8,014 nt of DNA from positions 1 through 8,014 of the forward strand of contig JAUWTE010000125.1 in NCBI GenBank assembly GCA_030609765.1. The letters run 5' to 3'. The DNA comes from Acidobacteriota bacterium. Its GTDB lineage: Bacteria; Acidobacteriota; UBA890. This document shows positions 1 to 6,337 of the stretch, piece after piece (position 1 is the first letter of the stretch; each line of letters begins with the position of its first letter). The translations under genes were made by a program, and so were the position numbers. The notes beneath the pieces were generated by a model. It did no database searches. It was not told the origin of the DNA and was given only the letters and a program-made list of their open reading frames with translations.

Positions 1-888
1 CCCGTCGTCGATGTCGTGATCGTCAGCTACAACGAGCGTGACCTCCTGCTGGCTTGCTGCGAGTCGGCTCGCGCGAGCAGCCCGGAGACTCGTGTCATCG
101 TGGTCGACAACGGATCGAGCGACGGTAGCGCAGATGCCGTGCGGGGCCTTCTCCCCTCCGCAGACCTCCTCGAAATGGAAACCAACCTGGGCTTCGGCAC
201 CGCCGTGAACCGCGGTCTGGCTCTGGGGAACGCCCCATTCGTGCTGCTGCTCAACAGCGACGCACGCCTGGGAGATGACAGCCTGGAAATCCTCGTGTCG
301 GCAATGCATAACCCCCAGATCGCCGCCGCCGGACCCCGACTGCTCGGCAACTCCGGTCAGGTCGAGCTCTCCATGGGCCGCACCATGGGCCCGCTCAACG
401 AGGCCGCGTTCAAGCTCATCGGGAGCTTGTATCGAGACGGGCGTGGCCCGCTGGCCCGCATCATTGAGCGCTACTACCGCCAGGATCGCTGGACGCGCTC
501 GCTCTCAGCCGCATGTCTACTGTTGCGCCGCGAGGCGCTCGATCAAGTAGGTGTCTTCGATGAGCGCTTCTTTCTTTACGCCGAGGACGTCGACCTGTGC
601 AGGCGGTTGACGCTCTCTGGCTGGCGACTCCGCTTCGTCGCGGATGCGACCGTCGAGCATGACCGCAGCGTTTCCTGGCGCAAAGATCCGCTGCATGTGG
701 CGCTCGCCTACCGCCGCAGCCAGATGGCCTTCTATAGGAAACACCACGGTGCACTTGCCACCCACGGCCTACGTCTTTACCTCACTGTGCGGTTCGCCAT
801 TGGCAGCCTGCTGTCGCGCGGCGATAGGCGCGAAGTAGCACGGTCAATGCTACGGTGGACCTTCAGGGAGGCGGGACAGGTCCGATAG
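1..888 (+). CDS. GT2 family glycosyltransferase, rhamnosyltransferase-like (5' end cut by window)
   Basis: Transfers a sugar from a nucleotide donor to a growing lipid-linked glycan on the cytoplasmic face of the membrane. The frame is open from base 1 and reads PVVDVVIVSYNERD, the first beta strand of a GT2 (GT-A) fold, so the true start lies a few codons outside the window; the GTG at 16 would fall inside that strand. Visible motifs are VDNGSSDGS (donor binding), NLGFGTAVNRG, LLNSDARL (the DxD-like metal site, here NSD) and FDERFFLYAEDVDLCRR. This last motif is typical of the WbbL/rhamnosyltransferase-like branch of GT2. About 295 residues are visible, a usual length for that group. The stop TAG lies 6 bases before the next gene, which suggests one operon. 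The donor sugar cannot be told from sequence; rhamnose is only a family-based guess. Confidence 0.9.
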   Translation, partial: PVVDVVIVSYNERDLLLACCESARASSPETRVIVVDNGSSDGSADAVRGLLPSADLLEMETNLGFGTAVNRGLALGNAPFVLLLNSDARLGDDSLEILVSAMHNPQIAAAGPRLLGNSGQVELSMGRTMGPLNEAAFKLIGSLYRDGRGPLARIIERYYRQDRWTRSLSAACLLLRREALDQVGVFDERFFLYAEDVDLCRRLTLSGWRLRFVADATVEHDRSVSWRKDPLHVALAYRRSQMAFYRKHHGALATHGLRLYLTVRFAIGSLLSRGDRREVARSMLRWTFREAGQVR

Positions 889-894
889 CAGACC

Positions 895-2004
895 ATGCGC
901 ATTGTCATCGACGCTCGCAAGGTGGGCGACTACGGTATCGGCACCTATATCCAGGGTCTCGGTCGGCTCACAGCAACCATGGCTCCCACCGATGAATTCA
1001 TCTACCTGGGAGACCCGGAGGAGGCATCTGGAACGCCCATGGCGGGGCCCAACGTCTCCTGGGCTCGCAACTCCTCGCGCAAGTACGGCGTGGGCGAGCT
1101 CGTCACTGTCTCCTGGCAAGCGCGACGTTTGGGAGCCGACGTATTTCACTCCCCGCACTACGTCTACCCTGTCATGCTGCCTTGCCCCGGTGTCGTCTCG
1201 GTACACGACTGTATTCATCTGCGCTTTCCCCGGCATTTGCCCAACAAGGCCGCGCTCCACTACGCCCGGACCATGTTGAGGCGGGCGGTCCGTGCCTCCC
1301 AGCGGGTCCTGACGGGCTCGGAGTCGACGCGTTCCGACCTGGTCGAGCTCGTCGACGCCGATCCTGCCAAGATCGAAGTCATCCCATACGGTTGTGACTC
1401 CTAGTATTTGGAGAGCGTCGACCCAGCGGAGATCGAGGGGGTCAAGCAGGAGAAGAAACTCGAGCGACCCTTCCTGCTGTTTGTCGGGAACGCCAAACCA
1501 CACAAGAACCTGAAGCGTTTGCTGGACGCATTCGCCCTGCTGGCCGAACAATACGCCGACCTCGACTTGGTGCTGGTCGGAGGTGAGCAAACGGCTATCA
1601 GGGCACTGCTTTCGGATCACGCACAGTCGGGGCTGGTGGATCGCGTTCGACTCCTCGGGTTTCTATCCAAGCCGGAGCTCAGGGCCGTTTACACACTCGC
1701 AAAAGTGTTTGTGTTTCCTTCGCTCTACGAGGGATTCGGTCTGCCACCCCTGGAGGCGATGGCCTGCGGCACGCCCGTAGTCGTCGGCCGATGTACATCT
1801 CTGCCCGAGGTAGTGGGACACGCCGGCCTGCTTGTGAACCCTCGCAAGGTGGATGCCATCGCCGATGCTATCCGCATTCTCCTCGATGACGACATCCTGC
1901 GCGTTGCATTCGGCGAGCGCGGGAGGGAGCAGGCTCGGGGCTTCACCTGGGAGAAGGCAGCGCAGCGGACACTGGATGTTTACGCGGAGATCGCGCGCCG
2001 ATGA
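895..2004 (+). pseudogene. GT4 family glycosyltransferase interrupted by one in-frame TAG
   Basis: A retaining GT-B glycosyltransferase of GT4 type, expected to add a sugar (often mannose or a related hexose) to the lipid-linked glycan. The frame encodes 369 codon positions, the normal family length, but codon 170 (1402-1404) is TAG. Residues 1-169 form the N-terminal Rossmann domain: MRIVIDARKVGDYGIGTYIQGL start, HSPHYVYP, SVHDCIHLRFP, and VLTGSESTRSDL before VIPYGCDS. Residues 171-369 form the donor-binding domain, with FLLFVGNAKPHKNLKRLLDAF, LVLVGG, VRLLGFL and the EX7E motif (E279, E287) in YEGFGLPPLEAMACGTP. There is no frame change and no other damage. The stop falls in the linker between the two domains. 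A TTG at 1408 could restart translation, but no Shine-Dalgarno precedes it. A recent nonsense mutation or a base-call error is most likely. The last codon overlaps the next gene as ATGA. Confidence 0.85.
1402..1404 (+). other. in-frame amber codon in the GT4 gene
   Basis: The codons read TCC TAG TAT TTG, and the frame is intact on both sides. In related GT4 proteins this position follows the VIPxGxD motif and is a variable, often charged or polar residue. A single C-to-T change from CAG (Gln) or G-to-T from GAG (Glu) would create it. TAG is the ordinary stop of the GT2 gene, the UDP-glucuronate decarboxylase gene and the racemase gene in this window, which argues against genome-wide reassignment of TAG. 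Confidence 0.9.
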
Positions 2005-3137
2005 TTCCTGCAGGGGATGCAACTCGGGAGCTCGGCGACCTACGAGTAGCCTTGGTGCACGACTGGCTCACTGGCATGCGGGGCGGCGAGAGAGTCCTGG
2101 CAGCCCTCGCGAGTTACTTCCCCCAAGCCGAGATCTTCACCCTGCTTCACGACAAAGGATCGGTAAGCCCCGAGCTCGAGGCACGTCACATCCACACATC
2201 ATTCGTGCAGAGATTGCCGGCCAGCTCGACGGCCTATCGCTGGTACCTGCCGCTCTTCCCCTGGGCTATCGAGCAACTCGACTTGAGCAGTTTCGACCTG
2301 GTGATCTCCAGTAGCCACTGTGCTGCGAAATCAGTAATCACACCGCCGGAATCCCTCCACCTATGCTACTGCCACACTCCCATGCGCTACGCCTGGGATC
2401 AGTTCGACGCCTATTTCGCACCTCAGCGAGTTGGCCTCGCAAAGCACCTGGCGATCCGCGCCGTGATGGTGTGGCTGCGCCGTTGGGACAATATCACCGC
2501 CTCCCGGGTAGATTCGTACGCCGCCAATTCAGCGTGGGTGGCGGGTCGAATCGAGCGCTATTACGGGCGCCCGGCAACGGTGATCCCTCCCCCTGTAGAC
2601 ACGGAGTGGTTCGTGCCCTCTGAGGCAGAGCCCGAGGATTTCTACCTCGTGGTATCGGCCTTATCGCCCTACAAGCGAATCGAGGTGGCGATCGAAGCAT
2701 TCAACCGCAGCGGCCGCTCGCTGATCGTGGTCGGCCAGGGGCCCGAGAGCAAACGGCTGGCCAGGTTGGCCGGACCCACGGTGGAAATGCGAGGGTGGGT
2801 GGACGAGCCGACGCTGCGAGAGCTCTACCAACGGTGTCGGGGCCTGATTCTGCCGGCCGTCGAGGACGCCGGGATCGTGCCATTGGAGGCAATGGCCTGC
2901 GGCCGGCCGGCCCTTGTGCTCGACGAGGGCGGCGCCGCGGAGGCGATAATCGAGGGGGAAACCGGCACCCTCATCCATGCTTGTGATCCCGATGCGGTAA
3001 TCGAGGCTATTGACAGGGCGGAGGGCGTCTCCTTCAATACCATGAGAATCAGGATCCATGCTCTAGAGTATGGTCACGAGGTTTTTGCCCGCCGCTTTCT
3101 CACCTTCGTGGCCGGCGCGCTCAGGATCCACGGCTGA
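2001..3137 (+). CDS. GT4 family glycosyltransferase, WbaZ-like mannosyltransferase type
   Basis: A retaining GT-B glycosyltransferase of 378 residues, a normal length. The N-terminal domain begins LRVALVHDWLTGMRGGERVL (residues 14-33), the signature of the WbaZ-like GT4 group, followed by FDLVISSSHCAAKSV and CYCHTPMRYAWDQFDAYF. The C-terminal domain shows YLVVSALSPYKRIEVAIEAF, VVGQGPE, MRGWV and the EX7E motif (E288, E296) in EDAGIVPLEAMACGRP. The ATG at 2001 overlaps the previous stop as ATGA, with GGAG at 1986-1989 about 11 bases upstream, so it is translationally coupled to the preceding GT4. That start leaves about 10 extra residues before the usual LRVALVHDW. It probably adds mannose or a similar hexose to the exopolysaccharide repeat unit; the exact donor is not visible. 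The amber codon upstream could reduce its coupled translation. Confidence 0.92.
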   Translation: MIPAGDATRELGDLRVALVHDWLTGMRGGERVLAALASYFPQAEIFTLLHDKGSVSPELEARHIHTSFVQRLPASSTAYRWYLPLFPWAIEQLDLSSFDLVISSSHCAAKSVITPPESLHLCYCHTPMRYAWDQFDAYFAPQRVGLAKHLAIRAVMVWLRRWDNITASRVDSYAANSAWVAGRIERYYGRPATVIPPPVDTEWFVPSEAEPEDFYLVVSALSPYKRIEVAIEAFNRSGRSLIVVGQGPESKRLARLAGPTVEMRGWVDEPTLRELYQRCRGLILPAVEDAGIVPLEAMACGRPALVLDEGGAAEAIIEGETGTLIHACDPDAVIEAIDRAEGVSFNTMRIRIHALEYGHEVFARRFLTFVAGALRIHG

Positions 3138-3159
3138 GCGCCGGTAGCCTTGGCGGCGC
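3138..3159 (+). promoter_or_regulatory. small stem-loop directly after the GT4 stop codon
   Basis: GCGCCG at 3138-3143 pairs perfectly with CGGCGC at 3154-3159 across a 10-nt loop. It begins on the first base after the stop codon. No T-run follows, so it is not a classical intrinsic terminator. It may slow transcription or protect mRNA between the glycosyltransferases and the phosphotransferase gene, or it may be chance in GC-rich DNA. Confidence 0.3.
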
Positions 3160-3163
3160 ACAC

Positions 3164-3177
3164 GCCCGGAAACGGGC
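3164..3177 (+). promoter_or_regulatory. GNRA-loop hairpin touching the Shine-Dalgarno of the phosphotransferase gene
   Basis: GCCCG (3164-3168), loop GAAA (3169-3172) and CGGGC (3173-3177) form a perfect 5-bp stem closed by a GNRA-type tetraloop. The next bases, AGGGA at 3178-3182, are the likely ribosome binding site. A stable stem abutting the site could tune initiation at the weak TTG start. The role is inferred. Confidence 0.35.
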
Positions 3178-3182
3178 AGGGA
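3178..3182 (+). promoter_or_regulatory. ribosome binding site for the TTG start at 3194
   Basis: AGGGA, then AAGAAAG, lies 11 bases before TTG at 3194. The in-frame ATG at 3215 has no comparable site at the right distance (CGATTTCGCGTC precedes it). This favours TTG as the start, although an ATG start would lose only seven residues. Confidence 0.5.
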
Positions 3183-3193
3183 AAGAAAGTAAC

Positions 3194-4645
3194 TTGATTC
3201 GCCGATTTCGCGTCATGCAGACGATAGCCGTTGTCTGCTCCGACCTGCTGGCGACAATCGTGGCCTTTCTGCTCGCCTACTGGCTGCGTTTCGTCCTGCA
3301 GATCACGCCGCCCAAGGACCTGCCCGGCGACCTCCCGACCTTGAGCACCTACTTGCTGGCGTTGCCCCTCATCCTGGTGCTTTGGCATTTCACTTTCGTG
3401 GCCTTCGGACTATACCGGCTACGACGTACGGCAGCTCGCTCGGAGGAGTACATTCAGGTCGCCATCGCGGTGACACTGGCTATGGCATTGTTCGCGGCCG
3501 CCGCCTTCATGTATCGACCGACGCGGCCGCTCCCGATTGACGGCACAGAGTTGAGCGTGCCGACCTTCGCCCTCTCGCGACTCATGCTGGGTATGTTCTA
3601 CGCCCTCAATTTGACACTCGTCATCGCCGGCCGGAGACTCCTGCACGCCATACTCGACCGGGTACGGCTATCGGGGCGCAACCTCAAACGCATCCTGATC
3701 GCCGGAGCCGGACCGCTTGCCCGGACGGTCGTAGACAAGATCCTCCTTCATCAAGAGTTCGGCTTCAGAATGGTGGGCCTGCTCGGCGAGAGCCCTGACG
3801 CCCGGCCCTATCGCGGCGTTCCCGTGGTCGGGCATGTCCGGGAGGTCCGCGACGTCGTGCGCGAGAGCTCTGTAGACCAGATCTACATCGCCCTCCCGCT
3901 GTCCGCACACGAGATGATTCTGCGCCTGCTCAGAGACGTCAGTCACGAGATGGTGGAGGTCAAGGTGGTGCCGGATCTACTCCAGCACATCACCCTGCGT
4001 GCCGCCGTCGAGGATCTCGATGGTGTCCCTATCGTCAACCTGTCGAGCACACCCCTGCGTGGGCTCGGCAGCTTCCTCAAGCGCTCCATGGATATTGCCG
4101 CGGCCGCCGCCTGCCTGGGACTGTTCGCGCCGCTCTTTCCTCTAGTGGCTCTCGCAGTGCGCCTCACGTCGAAGGGACCGATCTTCTATCGCCAGGAGCG
4201 GATGGGCTTGGACGGTCGTAGCTTCGAGTTGCTCAAGTTCCGCTCCATGGTGGTAGACGCTGAGCGCGAGAGCGGTCCCGTATGGACTGAGGACGAGGAC
4301 CCGCGCGTCACGCCAGTCGGCAAGTTCCTGCGCAAGTACAGCCTCGACGAGTTGCCACAGTTCTGGAACATCTTGCGCGGCGACATGAGCCTCGTCGGGC
4401 CACGGCCTGAGAGGCCCTACTTCGTGCAGGAATTCCGCGATCGCATACCGCACTACATGATGCGACACAGGGTGCGGGCCGGGCTCACGGGATGGGCACA
4501 GGTGAACGGCTGGCGCGGCAATACCTCCCTCGAGAAACGCATCGAATACGATCTTTTCTATATCCAAAACTGGTCGCTCGCCCTGGATGCGAAGATTCTC
4601 TGGATGACCCTGGCTAGCGGCATTGCCCACGAGCACGCCTACTGA
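3194..4645 (+). CDS. undecaprenyl-phosphate sugar-1-phosphate transferase (WbaP/WcaJ type, initiates exopolysaccharide synthesis)
   Basis: Transfers hexose-1-phosphate (usually glucose or galactose) from a UDP-sugar to undecaprenyl phosphate, starting the repeat unit on the inner membrane. The protein has 483 residues, normal for the polyprenyl glycosylphosphotransferase family. Hydrophobic segments lie near residues 9-36, 52-75, 87-106 and 126-149. A Rossmann-like central domain starts at RILIAGAGPLARTV (166-179). A further membrane segment, about 300-323, anchors the catalytic bacterial sugar transferase domain (296-475). That domain shows GPIFYRQERMG, LLKFRSM, the DE dyad in SLDELPQFWN (D385, E386), GDMSLVGPRPE and GLTGWAQVNGWRG. 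Its stop overlaps the next start by one base (TGATG), implying coupling. The long N-terminal region separates it from the minimal PglC/WbaP-core forms. The sugar used cannot be read from sequence. Confidence 0.95.
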   Translation: MIRRFRVMQTIAVVCSDLLATIVAFLLAYWLRFVLQITPPKDLPGDLPTLSTYLLALPLILVLWHFTFVAFGLYRLRRTAARSEEYIQVAIAVTLAMALFAAAAFMYRPTRPLPIDGTELSVPTFALSRLMLGMFYALNLTLVIAGRRLLHAILDRVRLSGRNLKRILIAGAGPLARTVVDKILLHQEFGFRMVGLLGESPDARPYRGVPVVGHVREVRDVVRESSVDQIYIALPLSAHEMILRLLRDVSHEMVEVKVVPDLLQHITLRAAVEDLDGVPIVNLSSTPLRGLGSFLKRSMDIAAAAACLGLFAPLFPLVALAVRLTSKGPIFYRQERMGLDGRSFELLKFRSMVVDAERESGPVWTEDEDPRVTPVGKFLRKYSLDELPQFWNILRGDMSLVGPRPERPYFVQEFRDRIPHYMMRHRVRAGLTGWAQVNGWRGNTSLEKRIEYDLFYIQNWSLALDAKILWMTLASGIAHEHAY

Positions 4646-5601
4646 TGAGCGAAAAGCAGAGAGTATTGATTACGGGTGGCGCCGGCTTCATCGGCTCACA
4701 CCTGGCGGGCCACCTCCTCGATGATGGCTATAGGGTAATCGTCATGGACAATCTGCTGACTGGCGATATCCGCAACGTCAGCCGCTTTGCCAACCGGGAC
4801 TTCTTGTTCATCAAGCACGATGTCACCGAGTACATGATTGTCGGCGAGCCCGTAGATTACGTTCTGCACTTCGCCTCCCCCGCTTCCCCGACCGACTACC
4901 TGCGTTACCCGATTCACACGTTGAAGGTCGGCGCAATGGGCACCCACAAGGCGCTTGGACTCGCCAAGTACCACGATGCCACCTTCGTGCTCGCTTCGAC
5001 CTCGGAAGTATACGGAGACCCGGAGGTAAACCCGCAGCCGGAAACCTACTGGGGGCAGGTCAACCCGATTGGGCCGCGCGGTGTTTACGATGAGGCCAAG
5101 CGATTCGCCGAGGCCATGACCATGGCCTACCGCCGCAGTCACGGGCTGTCGACCCGGATTGTCAGGATCTTCAACACCTATGGGCCACGCATGCGGCTGG
5201 AGGATGGTCGAGCTATCCCGAATTTCATCACGCAAGCACTGCGTGGCGAGCCCCTGACAATCTACGGTGATGGGTCGCAGACACGATCCTTCAGCTACAT
5301 TGAAGACACGGTGCGCGGCATCCTCGCCCTCATGCACTCGGACGAACCGGATCCAGTCAACATCGGAAACCCCGAAGAGCTCACGATTCGTGAGATGGCC
5401 GAGGCGGTGCTCGACATTACCGGGAGCGATAGCGAAATCGTGGAGATGCCGCTTCCGGAAGACGACCCACAGGTCCGCTGCCCCGACATCCACCGTGCCG
5501 AGACGATCCTGGGCTGGTCGCCCCAGGTGCCGCTGCGCGAAGGCCTACGGCCAACGATCGACTGGTTCCGCCAAGAGCTCACCTCAGCGGACTCGGCGTA
5601 G
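4645..5601 (+). CDS. uxs: UDP-glucuronate decarboxylase (UDP-xylose synthase)
   Basis: A cytoplasmic extended short-chain dehydrogenase that oxidises and decarboxylates UDP-glucuronate and re-reduces it to UDP-xylose, using tightly bound NAD. The protein has 318 residues, typical of bacterial UXS. The NAD site is GGAGFIGSH (G11, G14, G17). The UXS signatures are HFASPASPTDYLRYPIHTLK (76-94), STSEVYGDPEVNPQPETYWG (118-137) and NPIGPRGVYDEAKRFAE, with the catalytic pair Y148 and K152. Also present are RIFNTYGPRM, IYGDGSQTRSFSYIED (R214 is the conserved substrate arginine) and DDPQVRCPDI. This pattern matches the UXS branch, including animal UXS1, better than dTDP-glucose dehydratase RmlB. The ATG at 4645 overlaps the upstream stop and has no clear Shine-Dalgarno, so coupling probably drives translation. 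Its place in the operon suggests xylose, or a sugar made from it, in the polymer. Confidence 0.93.
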   Translation: MSEKQRVLITGGAGFIGSHLAGHLLDDGYRVIVMDNLLTGDIRNVSRFANRDFLFIKHDVTEYMIVGEPVDYVLHFASPASPTDYLRYPIHTLKVGAMGTHKALGLAKYHDATFVLASTSEVYGDPEVNPQPETYWGQVNPIGPRGVYDEAKRFAEAMTMAYRRSHGLSTRIVRIFNTYGPRMRLEDGRAIPNFITQALRGEPLTIYGDGSQTRSFSYIEDTVRGILALMHSDEPDPVNIGNPEELTIREMAEAVLDITGSDSEIVEMPLPEDDPQVRCPDIHRAETILGWSPQVPLREGLRPTIDWFRQELTSADSA

Positions 5602-5634
5602 CCACCGCGGCGGACAAGTCCCGCTGGTCCATTG

Positions 5635-5757
5635 CGGTCGGCACGGGGTAATCACCTAGGCGGACAATTCGCGCACATGGTATGCAGACTGATGCGCAAC
5701 CCCTTAGCCTTCGCGCTCAAGCGTCCGCTACGGCGATCACCCCGCGCCTCCCTGCGC
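5635..5757 (+). repeat. left inverted-repeat arm
   Basis: Matches the reverse complement of 6185-6307 without gaps. Positions 5635-5687 match at 48 of 53 and 5707-5737 at 31 of 31 (GCCTTCGCGCTCAAGC at its start). The stretch 5688-5706 matches only at about 8 of 19, and similarity past 5737 is partial. The arm can also fold on itself: 5644-5665 pairs with 5723-5744 at 17 of 22 positions, including two 6-bp GC-rich blocks (CGGGGT with ACCCCG, GCGGAC with GTCCGC). Confidence 0.9.
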
Positions 5758-5958
5758 CCCCGCGCTCACGCACCCGCTACGGCGATCACCCCGTGCCTCC
5801 CCCAACCCCTGCGCTCAGGCGCCCGCTACGACAATGCCCCCGCACCTCCCCCGACCCCTGCGCTCCGACGCCCGCTACGTCGATGCCCCCGCACCTCCCT
5901 CGAGCCCCGGCGCTCAGGTGCCCACTGCGGCGATCGCCCTCCCCCTCCCAGCATCCAC
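5713..5958 (+). repeat. 49-bp tandem repeat, five copies
   Basis: Copies begin with GCGCTC at 5713, 5762, 5811, 5860 and 5910, giving periods of 49, 49, 49 and 50. Each has GCGCTC near its start, a CCGCTACG-like core (CCACTGCG in the last), then CCCC-rich sequence and CCTCCC. The final nine or so bases of each unit vary. Copies 1 and 2 are closest to the inverted-arm sequence; copies 3 and 4 share GCTACG plus ATGCCCCCG; copy 5 is the most diverged. Because 49 is not a multiple of three, the array is unlikely to be a coding repeat. There are no unique spacers, so it is not a CRISPR array. Confidence 0.9.
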
Positions 5959-6135
5959 AGCGCACCCCGGCTGCCAGCCGCCGACAAGAAGCGCTCTCGC
6001 TCTGACCGTGTAACTCCTCGGTCCACCCCGACCATCGCCCTCGCACCCGGCTCGGGCGACGGTTCCCAGGAACCTCTGCACAGCGGGACACACGCCCACT
6101 CACTCGCCGGCCACAGGAGAAAGGTGGCAACGGTC
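5959..6135. other. central spacer of the repeat element, no recognised gene
   Basis: This stretch separates the rightward and leftward repeat copies. Open frames cross it on both strands only because GC-rich DNA has few stops. Their translations are rich in Pro, Arg and Ser and resemble no family I know. I see no tRNA, promoter pair or terminator in it. Confidence 0.5.
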
Positions 6136-6229
6136 CAGGGAGGCACTGGGTGGTCGCCTTCACGAACGCTCGAGCAAGCTGTTGGTACAGAGAGGCACGG
6201 GGACATCGCCGTAGCGGACGCTTGAGCGC
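6136..6229 (-). repeat. two inverted copies of the 49-bp unit
   Basis: Read on the minus strand, one copy begins with GCGCTC at 6229 and a second with GCTCGAGCG at 6175, offset by 52 bases. From GCTC onward, 30 of 40 positions agree between the two (both contain GGCGA and GTGCCTC). They point toward the centre of the element, opposite to the five copies on the left. Confidence 0.7.
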
Positions 6230-6307
6230 GAAGGCAACGGAGTCAATCAGTTATCTGCACACCATGTGCGCGAACTGTCCGCCTAGGTGATGTCCCCGGG
6301 CCGACCG
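6185..6307 (-). repeat. right inverted-repeat arm
   Basis: Reverse-complement partner of 5635-5757. It can fold on itself: 6298-6277 and 6219-6198, read on the minus strand, form a stem whose outer part CGGGGACATC pairs perfectly with GATGTCCCCG. The left arm has CGGGGTAATC facing GATCACCCCG, so the two arms differ at paired positions. Confidence 0.9.
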
Positions 6308-6337
6308 GGGGCAGAGCGAGCAGTGGCGGAAGGGAGG

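Larger units (their letters stand above)
5635..6307. mobile_element. candidate non-autonomous element with long inverted arms and internal repeats
   Basis: A 673-bp stretch between two convergent operons, bounded by arms of about 120 bp in inverted orientation. The outer ends read CGGTCGGC on each strand. Within the arms, 48 of 53 outer positions and 31 of 31 inner positions match, separated by 19 poorly conserved positions with no length change. Inside lie further directed copies of a shared motif. No transposase or other convincing protein is encoded, and I see no clear target-site duplication next to the ends. A MITE-like or decayed insertion element is the simplest reading. A bidirectional transcription-ending structure or a large structured RNA are alternatives. 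The inverted symmetry is directly visible; the mobile nature is inferred. Confidence 0.45.

Noticed and set aside
1402..1404. Reassigned TAG (for example pyrrolysine or a code change)
   Set aside because: TAG is the normal terminator of the GT2 gene at 886-888, the decarboxylase at 5599-5601 and the racemase at 7488-7486, and no PYLIS-like context or family precedent is visible.
850..1620. 256-codon minus-strand open frame opposite the GT4 gene
   Set aside because: It lies antisense to a gene with clear GT4 motifs. Its translation has no recognisable domain and its composition fits a shadow frame.
4696..5493. 265-codon minus-strand open frame opposite the UDP-glucuronate decarboxylase
   Set aside because: Shadow of a strongly supported gene. 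Its translation shows no family motifs.
5602..5634. Intrinsic terminator after the polysaccharide operon
   Set aside because: Only a very short GGAC/GTCC stem is present and there is no T-run. The hairpin arms further on could stop transcription but also lack T-tracts.
5713..5958. Possible CRISPR array
   Set aside because: Units are contiguous with imperfect repeats and only about nine variable bases. There are no unique spacers of normal length and no cas genes in the window.
5632..6225. Long plus-strand open frame (197 codons) across the repeat element, with overlapping frames on both strands
   Set aside because: Translation is low-complexity Pro/Arg/Ser. The 49-bp period shifts frame at each unit, several frames are open at once, and no Shine-Dalgarno or known domain is seen. 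It is an artefact of GC-rich repeats.
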